A stretch of 64,000 nucleotides of DNA, from positions 32,893 through 96,892 of the forward strand of contig PXDB01000079.1 of assembly GCA_003565155.1 (NCBI GenBank), read 5' to 3'. Made by a program: the position numbers and the translations under genes. The stretch comes from Nitriliruptoraceae bacterium. Its GTDB lineage: Bacteria; Actinomycetota; Nitriliruptoria; Nitriliruptorales; Nitriliruptoraceae. Shown here piece after piece: positions 8,346-15,838 of the stretch. Positions within the stretch are counted from its first letter, which is position 1; the number at the start of each line of letters is the position of its first letter. Under the pieces are notes generated by a model that saw only the letters and a program-made list of their open reading frames with translations, was not told where the DNA came from and searched no databases.

Positions 8346-9395
8346 ATGGGGGAGCTCGCACCCGCCCACGTCCGCGTGCGCGTGCCCAGCAAGGTCAACC
8401 TGTTCCTGCGGATCACGGGCGTACGTGACGACGGCTACCACGAGCTGGTCACGGTGCTGCAGACCGTGTCGATCCACGACACCGTCGTCGCGGAGATCGA
8501 CCGCTCCGGGGTCTCCGCCCACCCTGCCGCACGCCGCTTCATGGAGCTGGCCTTCACCGCTGAGGGCCAGGAGGGTGTGCCCCTCGACGCCTCCAACCTC
8601 GCGGTCCGTGCCGCACGGTGCCTGATGGACCACCTCGGCATCGGCCGTGCCACCTCGGAGCTGGCGGGCGAGACCGGCAGCGGGGCCGGCGAGCCGGTCC
8701 GGGGCCCCTGCGCCGTGCCCGACGACGGCGGCGAGGTGGTGCTGCCGACCGCAACCGGGGTGCCCGTCACCCGGCTCCACCTCACCAAGCGGATCCCGAT
8801 CGCTGCGGGGATGGCCGGGGGGTCCGCCGACGCGGCCGCCGCCCTGATCGCGCTCAACCGGCTGTGGCAGGCAGATCTCGACCTGGACGAGCTGCGGGGC
8901 CTCGCGGCGAAGCTCGGAGCCGACGTGCCCTTCTGCGTCAGCGGCGGGACCGCGCTGGCGACGGGGACCGGCGTGACCACCGCACAGGTGCTGGCGCGCG
9001 GCACCTACCACTGGGTGGTGGGGATCACGGACCAGCCGCTGTCGACCCCACAGGTCTACCGTGCCTTCGACGAGGTGGGTGTCAGCAGCGACGCGGAACC
9101 GGACGCGGTGCTGCAGGCGTTGCGCACGGGCGACGACGAGGCACTCGGCGCCGCACTCCACAACGATCTTCAGGTGGCCGCGTTCCAGCTCGTTCCGGAG
9201 CTCGTGGGTCGCCGGGACGCCATGCTCGCGGCAGGGGCGCTCGGTGCGATCGTGAGCGGGTCGGGTCCGACGGTGGTGGCCCTGGCCTCCTCCGCGCAGC
9301 AGGCCGTGCGCCTGGCTGCCGAGGTGGAGCCGGTCTTCGACCGGGTCGAGATCGCCCTGTCGCCGGCCGGGGGACCCGAGCTCGCCGGGGAGTGA
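8346..9395 (+). CDS. ispE: 4-diphosphocytidyl-2-C-methyl-D-erythritol kinase
   Basis: 349 residues, longer than the usual 290-310. IspE phosphorylates CDP-ME in the non-mevalonate isoprenoid pathway. GHMP-kinase motifs: VPSKVNLFLRITG at the start, AAGMAGGSADAAAALIALN (ATP loop), and GAIVSGSGPTVVALA near the end. The extra length is an acidic, Gly-rich insertion (about residues 100-130, around GETGSGAGEPVRG) before the ATP loop. Start at 8346 is chosen for GGAGG at 8337-8341; an upstream in-frame ATG at 8280 is not supported. A TAGGAT -10-like hexamer lies at 8297. Confidence 0.93.
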   Translation: MGELAPAHVRVRVPSKVNLFLRITGVRDDGYHELVTVLQTVSIHDTVVAEIDRSGVSAHPAARRFMELAFTAEGQEGVPLDASNLAVRAARCLMDHLGIGRATSELAGETGSGAGEPVRGPCAVPDDGGEVVLPTATGVPVTRLHLTKRIPIAAGMAGGSADAAAALIALNRLWQADLDLDELRGLAAKLGADVPFCVSGGTALATGTGVTTAQVLARGTYHWVVGITDQPLSTPQVYRAFDEVGVSSDAEPDAVLQALRTGDDEALGAALHNDLQVAAFQLVPELVGRRDAMLAAGALGAIVSGSGPTVVALASSAQQAVRLAAEVEPVFDRVEIALSPAGGPELAGE

Positions 9396-9481
9396 GATCG
9401 GGGAGTGGGGTCGGGGGGTGGGCCGGGCGAGTCACTACCCTGCGCCGCGCGTTGGTGGCCACCCCGGTGGTCGTCGCGTGG

Positions 9482-9556
9482 TGGGGGGTGGTGTAACTGG
9501 CAACACGCCGTCCTTTGGAGTCGGTATTCAGGGTTCGATCCCCTGCCCCCCAGCCA
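9482..9556 (+). tRNA. tRNA-Gln (anticodon TTG)
   Basis: A cloverleaf folds with acceptor stem TGGGGGG/CCCCCCA, D-arm GTGT/ACAC, anticodon loop CTTTGGA (anticodon TTG), T-arm around GGTTCGATC, discriminator G and an encoded CCA (9554-9556). The anticodon stem CCGTC/GTCGG has one T-T mismatch at its fourth pair. The gene stands alone between ispE and a hairpin that ends the stress-protein gene. Confidence 0.9.
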
Positions 9557-9704
9557 CGGCGCCGCGCCACGGGGCGGTCGGGTGCCCTGAGGGGACGTCG
9601 GTGTCCCGCTGGCGAACCCAAGGGCGCTTCGTGGACGCGTTGGGTCCTTCGACGGGCCGTGGATGTCCCCCACAATCACCCGACCGGTCGAGATGGCCGT
9701 CCCC

Positions 9705-9738
9705 GCGCCTGCCGGCCCGCACGCGGGCCGGCAGGCGC
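9705..9738 (-). terminator. Perfect hairpin after the universal stress protein gene
   Basis: GCGCCTGCCGGCCC pairs perfectly with GGGCCGGCAGGCGC around a GCACGC loop (14 bp, extendable to 16). It begins 16 bp past the minus-strand stop at 9755 and could also end transcription from the tRNA side. There is no T-tract. The rest of 9557-9754 shows nothing else I recognise. Confidence 0.6.
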
Positions 9739-9754
9739 CCATCGCCACCCGGGG

Positions 9755-10831
9755 TCAGCGCGTCCGGCTCGGCGGCACCACGGTGACCGGCACGTGGCTT
9801 TGTTGGATCAGCGAGCTCGAGACGCTGCCGAGCACCAGCTTCGACACCGGGCCGATCCCGCGTGAACCCACGATGATCAGGTCGGCGCCCCGCTCCTCGG
9901 CGACGTCCAGGAGCGCCGTGCGGGGGTCGCCCTCGGCGACCACGAGGTCGTGATCGTCCAGGCCACGCCGCTCCAGCGGCTTGCACCACCCCTCGAGCAG
10001 CTGGGTCAGCGTCGGCCGCGCTGCGGCCGGCCCGTCCGACGGGTCGTCGATCGCCGTCCCCGGGGCGGCTGCGTGGACCGCCACGACGTGCGCGCCGGTG
10101 CCCTCCGCGAGCTCCGCCGCGAACCGCACCGCCCGCTGGGCGTTGACACTGCCGTCGACCCCGACGGCGATGGTGTCGAGCCGCAGGTCCGCGTCGGGCG
10201 CGCAGTTGCGCACCACCGTCACCGGGCAGGGTGCGTGTTCGCACAGCTGCCGGCTGACCGAACCGAGCATCAGCCCGCGGAACCCGCCGAGGCCGCGCGA
10301 GCCGACGACGATCATCCGTGCCCGCTCATCCGCTGCGTGCAGGATCGCCTCGCTGGCCGGACCCCGCAGCACGTCGATGGTGACCTGGAGCTCCGGCCGG
10401 CTACCGGGTCGGTCCGCGTCCCCTTGGTCGGGGGCGCCGAGGTCCCGAGGCGCGCCGCCGGTTCCCGACGCGGCGGTGCCCGAAGCGGCCGCAGTGGTGC
10501 CCGCGGGTGCCAGTGCCGGGCCCCTGGCGCCCACCTCGATGGTGCCGCTGGCCACGCTCGCCGCGTCGTCGCCCATCACCTGCTGCACCAGCTCACCGAG
10601 GTGGCCGAGGAGGAGCTCATCCGCGCGCTCCGGGCTCGGGAGCTCGACGCGACCGATGCGCACCACCGTGTCACGGGGGTACTCCCACGCTTCGACGACG
10701 TGGAGTCGGTAGCCGAGCCGCCGTGCGAGCCCTGCCGCCCAGCGCAGGGCGGTGCGGGAGCAGTCGGAACTGTCGACGCCGACGAAGATCTCCGGCTGAT
10801 GCCGCGCCGGTGACCGTGTCTCGGGGGCCAT
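9755..10831 (-). CDS. Tandem universal stress protein
   Basis: 358 residues with two UspA domains (about 14-175 and 205-355). Each carries the ATP-binding G-x2-G-x9-G-S type motif: GSRGLGGFRGLMLGSVS in the first and GSRGIGPVSKLVLGSVS in the second. First strands read IFVGVDSS and IAVGVDGS. A linker of Ala, Gly and Pro interrupts the first domain near residues 90-125. Such proteins bind ATP and are induced by starvation or hypoxia in actinobacteria. The open frame extends far upstream, but ATG 10831 has GAGGAGG close upstream and starts the first Usp strand. It is divergent from glmU. Confidence 0.88.
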   Translation of the reverse strand: MAPETRSPARHQPEIFVGVDSSDCSRTALRWAAGLARRLGYRLHVVEAWEYPRDTVVRIGRVELPSPERADELLLGHLGELVQQVMGDDAASVASGTIEVGARGPALAPAGTTAAASGTAASGTGGAPRDLGAPDQGDADRPGSRPELQVTIDVLRGPASEAILHAADERARMIVVGSRGLGGFRGLMLGSVSRQLCEHAPCPVTVVRNCAPDADLRLDTIAVGVDGSVNAQRAVRFAAELAEGTGAHVVAVHAAAPGTAIDDPSDGPAAARPTLTQLLEGWCKPLERRGLDDHDLVVAEGDPRTALLDVAEERGADLIIVGSRGIGPVSKLVLGSVSSSLIQQSHVPVTVVPPSRTR

Positions 10832-11003
10832 GATCGCGACCTCCTCACGGGTTCCGTGATGCTCGCACCGACCGGCCGTTGCCGCCAGGGTCCGAGGTCC
10901 CCGAAGCGCGGGCGTCGGCTCGTGGCAACCGGTGCGACCGCACGCGATCTCCACCTCGGTAGCGTGCGTTGGCCGCCGCCCCGCCCACGAACAGGAGCCG
11001 ACC

Positions 11004-12377
11004 GTGACATCCGACACCGCCGCCATCGTGCTCGCCGCCGGGAAGGGCACCCGCTTCCGCTCCGAGGTGGCGAAGGTCCTGCACCGGGCCGCGGGTCGCA
11101 GCCTCCTGGGCCACGTGCTGGAGGCGGTGCGGCCGCTTGCGCTCGCACAGACGGTGGTGGTCGTGGGGCACCAGGCCGAGGAGGTGGCGGCCGAGGTCGA
11201 CCGGGTCGGTCTTCCTGGCGCGACCACCGCACTGCAGGCCGAGCAGCGGGGTACCGGGCACGCGGTGCAGCAGGCGGTGCCCGCTCTCGACCCGGCGATC
11301 CGCCGCGTGCTGATCCTGCCGGGGGACACGCCGTTGCTGCCGGCTCGGGTGCTGGAGGCGCTCCTCGAGGGTGCCACCGCGGGTGGGGCGATGCTGACGG
11401 CACGCATGGAGGACCCGACCGGCTACGGACGGGTGCTGCGGACACCGGGTGGGACGGTCGAGCGGATCGTGGAACACCGCGACGCCACCGAGGCGGAGCG
11501 CGCCGTCACCGAGATCAACGCGGGGATGTACCTCCTGGACCGCGCCGGACTGGAAGCGGCGCTCGGTGACCTCGACGACGACAACGCCCAGGGTGAGGTC
11601 TACCTGACCGACATCGTCGAGGTGCTCGGTCGGGGCGGGGCGCCGGTGTCCGCCATCGATGCGAACCCCGTGGAGATCGCGGGGGTCAACGACCGTGCGC
11701 AGCTCGCCGACGCCGCGACGCGGCTGCGCGCCAACCACCTGGACCACCTGCTGCGCGAGGTCGGGGTCAGCGTCACCGATCCCGCCACCACCTACGTCGA
11801 CGTCGACGTCGAGGTGGCACGTGATGCCGTCCTGCTGCCGGGCACGATCCTGGACGCCGGGACCCGCGTCGGCGCCGGCGCGGTCATCGGGCCCAACAGC
11901 CACCTCACCGCGTGCGCCGTCGGCGCGGGGGCCACGGTCCACTCGACCAGGGCCGAGCAGGCTGCCATCGGCGAGGGCGCCACGGTGGGGCCCTTCTCGC
12001 ACCTTCGGCCCGGCACCGTGCTGGGCGCACGCAGCAAGGTCGGTGCGTACGCGGAGACCAAGAACGCGGCGATCGGTGACGGCTCCAAGGTCCCCCACCT
12101 CGCCTACGTGGGGGACGCCACCGTCGGGCAGGGGGTCAACATCGCCTGCGGTGTGATCACGGTGAACTACGACGGCGCCACCAAGTCGCATACCACCGTC
12201 GAGGACGGTGCCTTCGTCGGGTGCGACACCATGCTCGTCGCACCGGTGACGATCGGTGCAGGGGCCTACACCGCCGCGGGTTCGACCATCACCGAGGACG
12301 TCCCGCCCGGCGCCCTCGGGATCGCCCGTTCCCGGCAGACCACCAAGGAGGGTTGGGTCGAGCGTCGCCGGGGGTGA
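11004..12377 (+). CDS. glmU: Bifunctional GlcNAc-1-P uridyltransferase / GlcN-1-P acetyltransferase
   Basis: 457 residues. GlmU makes UDP-GlcNAc for peptidoglycan in two steps. The N-terminal pyrophosphorylase has LAAGKGTRF and AKVLH, then GTGHAVQQA and PGDTPLL. The C-terminal left-handed beta helix has the hexapeptide run from about residue 260, with LRPGTVLGARSKVGAY, the catalytic-loop Lys-Asn (ETKNAAIG) and CGVITVNYDG. The start is GTG 11004, preceded by AGGAG; upstream open frame is ignored. A TAGCGT -10-like hexamer is at 10960. prs follows 88 bp downstream as in mycobacteria. Confidence 0.95.
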   Translation: MTSDTAAIVLAAGKGTRFRSEVAKVLHRAAGRSLLGHVLEAVRPLALAQTVVVVGHQAEEVAAEVDRVGLPGATTALQAEQRGTGHAVQQAVPALDPAIRRVLILPGDTPLLPARVLEALLEGATAGGAMLTARMEDPTGYGRVLRTPGGTVERIVEHRDATEAERAVTEINAGMYLLDRAGLEAALGDLDDDNAQGEVYLTDIVEVLGRGGAPVSAIDANPVEIAGVNDRAQLADAATRLRANHLDHLLREVGVSVTDPATTYVDVDVEVARDAVLLPGTILDAGTRVGAGAVIGPNSHLTACAVGAGATVHSTRAEQAAIGEGATVGPFSHLRPGTVLGARSKVGAYAETKNAAIGDGSKVPHLAYVGDATVGQGVNIACGVITVNYDGATKSHTTVEDGAFVGCDTMLVAPVTIGAGAYTAAGSTITEDVPPGALGIARSRQTTKEGWVERRRG

Positions 12378-12465
12378 CACGGCCGGGGAGCGACCGCAGC
12401 AGGCGGCTTCGCGCCTCCCTCGGCGGCGGGCTAGCGTCCCGCCCACGCGCCGGGTCAGGGAGCAG

Positions 12466-13452
12466 ATGGAAGTCGTCACCAGGAAACGGATGATGATCTT
12501 CTCCGGGTCCTCGTACCCGGAGCTGGCCCGCGAGGTGGCCGACCACCTCGGTATGCGTATGGGTGAGGTCAAGCTGTCGCACTTCTCCAACGGCGAGCTG
12601 TACGCGAGGTTCACCGAGTCCGTCCGCGGCGCGGACGTCTACGTCCTGCAGTCCCACGTGAGCATCCCGGAGGGCATGAGCCTCAACGACTACGTGATCG
12701 AGCACCTGATCATGCTCGACGCGCTCAAGCGGGCCTCGGCCAAGCGCACCGTGGCGGTGGTGCCCTACTACGGGTACTCGCGCTCCGACAAGAAGGCCCG
12801 TTCCCGCGAGGCCATCGCCGCACGGATGATCGCGGACATGTACGAGTCGGTCGGCGTGGACCGGATCATGTCGGTCGACCTGCACACGGGGCAGATCCAG
12901 GGGTTCTTCCACGATCCCTTCGACAGCCTGACCGCGCTGCCGCTGCTGAAGTCCTGGATCGTGGAGCACACCCAGGCCGACGAGCGTGTGATCGTGTCCC
13001 CGGACGCGGGGCGTGTGCGGCTGACGGAGAAGTTCGCAGGTCACCTCGGTGCACCCATCGCGATCCTGCACAAGCGGCGGGATCCCGCCCAGCACAACGT
13101 CTCCGAGACCCTGGACGTGATCGGTGACGTCGACGGGCGCACGGCGATCCTGATCGACGACATGATCGACACCGCCGGCACGATCGTCGGCGCGGCGGAA
13201 CTGCTCAAGCAACGGGGTGCGGAACGGGTCATCGCCTGCGCTACCCATCCCATCTTCTCCGGACCCGCCGCGGAGCGACTCGAGAACTCGGTCATCGAGA
13301 GCGTGGTCGTGACCAACACCATCCCGATCCCCCCGGAGCGGCGCATGAGCAAGCTGGTCGTGCTGTCCATCGCACCGATCCTGGCCTCGGCCATGCGTGC
13401 GGTGTTCGAGGACCAGTCCGTCTCCGAGCTGTTCCAGGGCGAGAACGTCTGA
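12466..13452 (+). CDS. prs: Ribose-phosphate pyrophosphokinase
   Basis: 328 residues. Prs makes PRPP from ribose 5-phosphate and ATP for purine, pyrimidine, His, Trp and NAD synthesis. Motifs: FSNGELYARF, the catalytic flexible loop RSDKKARSREAIAARM, VDLHTGQIQGFF and the PRPP loop LIDDMIDTAGTIVGA (about residue 229). The start at 12466 follows AGGGA; a TAGCGT -10-like hexamer lies at 12432. A 350-bp gap separates it from rplY. Confidence 0.95.
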   Translation: MEVVTRKRMMIFSGSSYPELAREVADHLGMRMGEVKLSHFSNGELYARFTESVRGADVYVLQSHVSIPEGMSLNDYVIEHLIMLDALKRASAKRTVAVVPYYGYSRSDKKARSREAIAARMIADMYESVGVDRIMSVDLHTGQIQGFFHDPFDSLTALPLLKSWIVEHTQADERVIVSPDAGRVRLTEKFAGHLGAPIAILHKRRDPAQHNVSETLDVIGDVDGRTAILIDDMIDTAGTIVGAAELLKQRGAERVIACATHPIFSGPAAERLENSVIESVVVTNTIPIPPERRMSKLVVLSIAPILASAMRAVFEDQSVSELFQGENV

Positions 13453-13802
13453 AGGAGGATCCGGGCCGGATCGGTGCTCGGTATCGGTGCTCGGCCGCGG
13501 GACGGGCAGCGGTTGCCGGCGGTGCGGGCCGACCGGTACCGTGCGCGATACGGCCCGCTCCAACGCGGGCCGAGCGTGTGTCCGGCGACTCCGGGGTCGG
13601 TTACCCGGAACCGGCTGCCCGCCGCCACGACGACGTCGCATCCGCACAGGGTCCCGATGACGGTCCCGAAGCGCGGCGGCATATGGCGGCACGGCAGCCA
13701 CCGTGTTCGCTCGTCGCGCCCGACAGACGCGCCCCACGTGACACCTCGCCGCCGCAACGGTGACCGACCCGCGCTGGGGAACCGCCACCTGGAGGAACCA
13801 CC
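13453..13802 (+). promoter_or_regulatory. 350-bp rplY leader with mutually exclusive hairpins
   Basis: No gene is supported here. The 12-mer ATCGGTGCTCGG is repeated near 13468. GCGGGCCG (13524-13531), CGGCCCGC (13551-13558) and GCGGGCCG (13565-13572) form two competing 8-bp stems that share the middle arm: the first with a 19-nt loop, the second with a 6-nt TCCAAC loop. Such geometry is typical of attenuators, and r-protein leaders are often autoregulated. Both stems could also be GC-driven chance. Transcript start is unknown. Confidence 0.4.
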
Positions 13803-14483
13803 GTGTCAGACCAGATCCGTCTCACCGCCGAGCTCCGCACGGAGCTGGGGAAGGGTGCAACCGGCCGCCTGCGCCGCACCGGCCGCGTGCCCGGCATCAT
13901 CTACGGCTACAAGGTCGAGCCCACCGCCGTCCACGTGGATGCCCTGGAGCTCTACCACGCCCTGCACACCGAGGCCGGCACCAACGCCCTGATCCGGCTC
14001 GAGTTCGAGGGTGACACCCACCTCACCGTCGCACGCGACCTCCAGCGCCACCCCATCAAGGGTGAGACCCAGCACGTGGACTTCCTCGCCGTGGACAAGG
14101 ATGTCCAGATCTCCGTCGAGGTGCCCGTCCACCTCACCGGTGAGGACGACCTCGGCGACGACGCCGGTGTGCTCAACCAGATCCTCTACACCGTGCCGGT
14201 GCTCGTGAAGCCGCTGGACGTACCGAACTACCTCGAGCTGTCCGTCGAGGGGTTGGAGATCGGTGACGTCAAGCGGGTCGAGGACCTCGCGGGCGAACTG
14301 CCCGAGGGTGCCGAGTTCGACATCGAGCCCGAGCGCACGGTCGTGACCGTCAACGCGCCGATCTCCGAGGAGGCCCTCGAGGCCATGGAGGAGCAGGCCG
14401 GGGTCGAGGCCGACGAGCCGGAGGTGATCGGCGAGGAGACCGAGGACGCCGATGCCGGCACGGACGACGGCGACGAGGGCTGA
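13803..14483 (+). CDS. rplY: Large ribosomal subunit protein bL25 (CTC/TL5 type)
   Basis: 226 residues. The L25 domain (about 1-95) binds 5S rRNA; the TL5/CTC beta domain follows (about 96-190), with QHVDFLAVDKD at the junction. The tail (about residue 180 onwards) is strongly acidic, with repeated Glu and Asp, longer than in many relatives. Start GTG 13803 is preceded by GGAGG at 13791. CTC-type L25 is stress-related in Gram-positives and Thermus. It lies between prs and pth, matching the mycobacterial order. Confidence 0.93.
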   Translation: MSDQIRLTAELRTELGKGATGRLRRTGRVPGIIYGYKVEPTAVHVDALELYHALHTEAGTNALIRLEFEGDTHLTVARDLQRHPIKGETQHVDFLAVDKDVQISVEVPVHLTGEDDLGDDAGVLNQILYTVPVLVKPLDVPNYLELSVEGLEIGDVKRVEDLAGELPEGAEFDIEPERTVVTVNAPISEEALEAMEEQAGVEADEPEVIGEETEDADAGTDDGDEG

Positions 14484-14567
14484 GCCGTCTTCGTGGGCGG
14501 ATGGCGCACCCGGCTCGCATCCGTCGGTCCGCGTGCAACGGCGCAGCGTGCAGGAGGTGAGGACCCC

Positions 14568-15146
14568 GTGGCCGACGACCGTTGGTTGGTGGTCGGCCTG
14601 GGCAACCCCGGCGAGCGCTACGACGCGACGCGGCACAACGTGGGCACCGACGCCGTCCGCCGGCTGGCAACGGCGCACCACGGGACATGGTCGCGCAACA
14701 AGCGCGCCCGATGCGACATCGCCGAGGTGGCCGTGGACGGCCACAAGCTGATCCTGGCGGTGCCGGACAGCTACATGAACCGCTCCGGTGGCCCGACCCA
14801 GGCGGCCGCAGCCTGGTACAAGGTCGGGGTGGACCACGTGATCGTGTGCCACGACGATCTCGACCTCGAGCCCGGCCGGCTGCGCTGCAAGCGGGGCGGC
14901 GGCCACGCCGGGCACAACGGGCTGAAGGACATCGACCGTGCGCTCGGCACTGCCGACTACCTCCGGGTACGGATCGGGATCGGCCGTCCCCCAGGTCGCA
15001 TGCCGGCACGCGATCACGTGCTGCGGCGCTTCGATCCCGCGGAGCGCGACGCCATCGACGCCGGCCTCGACGACGCGGCGGGCGCCGTGCTCGCCCTGGT
15101 CACCGAGGGTCTGGAACCGGCCCAGAACCGGTACCACTCCCGGTGA
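14568..15146 (+). CDS. pth: Peptidyl-tRNA hydrolase
   Basis: 192 residues. Pth frees tRNA from prematurely released peptidyl-tRNA. The key residues are visible: Asn in GLGNPGERYD, the catalytic His in TRHNVG, Asn in SYMNRSGG, Asp in CHDDLDLEPG and Asn in GHNGLKDI. The start is GTG 14568 with AGGAGG at 14552. The DUF4191 gene starts 24 bp past the stop, so they are probably co-transcribed with rplY. Confidence 0.95.
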   Translation: MADDRWLVVGLGNPGERYDATRHNVGTDAVRRLATAHHGTWSRNKRARCDIAEVAVDGHKLILAVPDSYMNRSGGPTQAAAAWYKVGVDHVIVCHDDLDLEPGRLRCKRGGGHAGHNGLKDIDRALGTADYLRVRIGIGRPPGRMPARDHVLRRFDPAERDAIDAGLDDAAGAVLALVTEGLEPAQNRYHSR

Positions 15147-15170
15147 GGGCCGGGACGTGAGGAGCAGCCA

Positions 15171-15833
15171 ATGAGGGAGCGCGTACGCCAGATCCGGCAG
15201 GCCTGGACCCAGGTCCGCGAGGTCGACCCCAGGGTGGTGCCGTGGACGCTGTTGGGGGCCACGCTCGGGCTGCTGCTCGGCGTCGGGCTCGGGGCGGTCT
15301 CCCCGTTCCTCACGTTCGTCTTCATGCCGGTCTTCGGGTTGATGTTCGCCCTGCTGGGGTGGCTGGTGGTGTTCAACCGCCGGGCCAGCAAGGCCCAGTA
15401 CACCGCCATCGAGGGACAACCGGGTGCCGCTGCCGCGGTACTGCAGTCGATGCGGGGCCAGTGGTTCGTCAACCCGGCCGTGGCGGTCAACGCCAAGCAG
15501 GACATGGTCCACCGGGTGGTCGGCCGGTGCGGCATCGTGCTGGTGGGCGAGGGTGCGGGCCAGCGGGTCAAGGGGCTGCTGGCCAAGGAACGCAAGCGGA
15601 TGAGCCGCTCGGCCGGTGACGCCCCGATCACCACCATCGTGGTCGGTGACCGCGACGACCAGGTTCCGTTGCGCAAGCTCCAGGTGACGCTGACCAAGCT
15701 GCCCCGTGCGCTGAAGAAGGGCGAGGTTCCCAAGCTCGAGCGGCGGCTGAAGCCGCTCGACAAGGATCTGCCCATCCCCAAGGGTGTGGACCCGATGGCC
15801 GCCGCCAACCGCCGCCGTCCGAAGCCGCGCTGA
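15171..15833 (+). CDS. DUF4191 family two-TM membrane protein
   Basis: 220 residues. Two hydrophobic segments (about 24-45 and 50-72) form a hairpin near the N-terminus; the remaining soluble domain is basic and ends in an Arg/Lys-Pro tail. It resembles the DUF4191 proteins found across actinobacteria, whose function is unknown. It sits between pth and mfd and ends five bases before the mfd start codon, suggesting translational coupling with mfd. Confidence 0.7.
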   Translation: MRERVRQIRQAWTQVREVDPRVVPWTLLGATLGLLLGVGLGAVSPFLTFVFMPVFGLMFALLGWLVVFNRRASKAQYTAIEGQPGAAAAVLQSMRGQWFVNPAVAVNAKQDMVHRVVGRCGIVLVGEGAGQRVKGLLAKERKRMSRSAGDAPITTIVVGDRDDQVPLRKLQVTLTKLPRALKKGEVPKLERRLKPLDKDLPIPKGVDPMAAANRRRPKPR

Positions 15834-15838
15834 GCGAC

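Noticed and set aside
9755..11407. 550-codon version of the universal stress protein
   Set aside because: The extra N-terminal part runs antisense to glmU; the ATG at 10831 has a strong ribosome site and starts the Usp fold.
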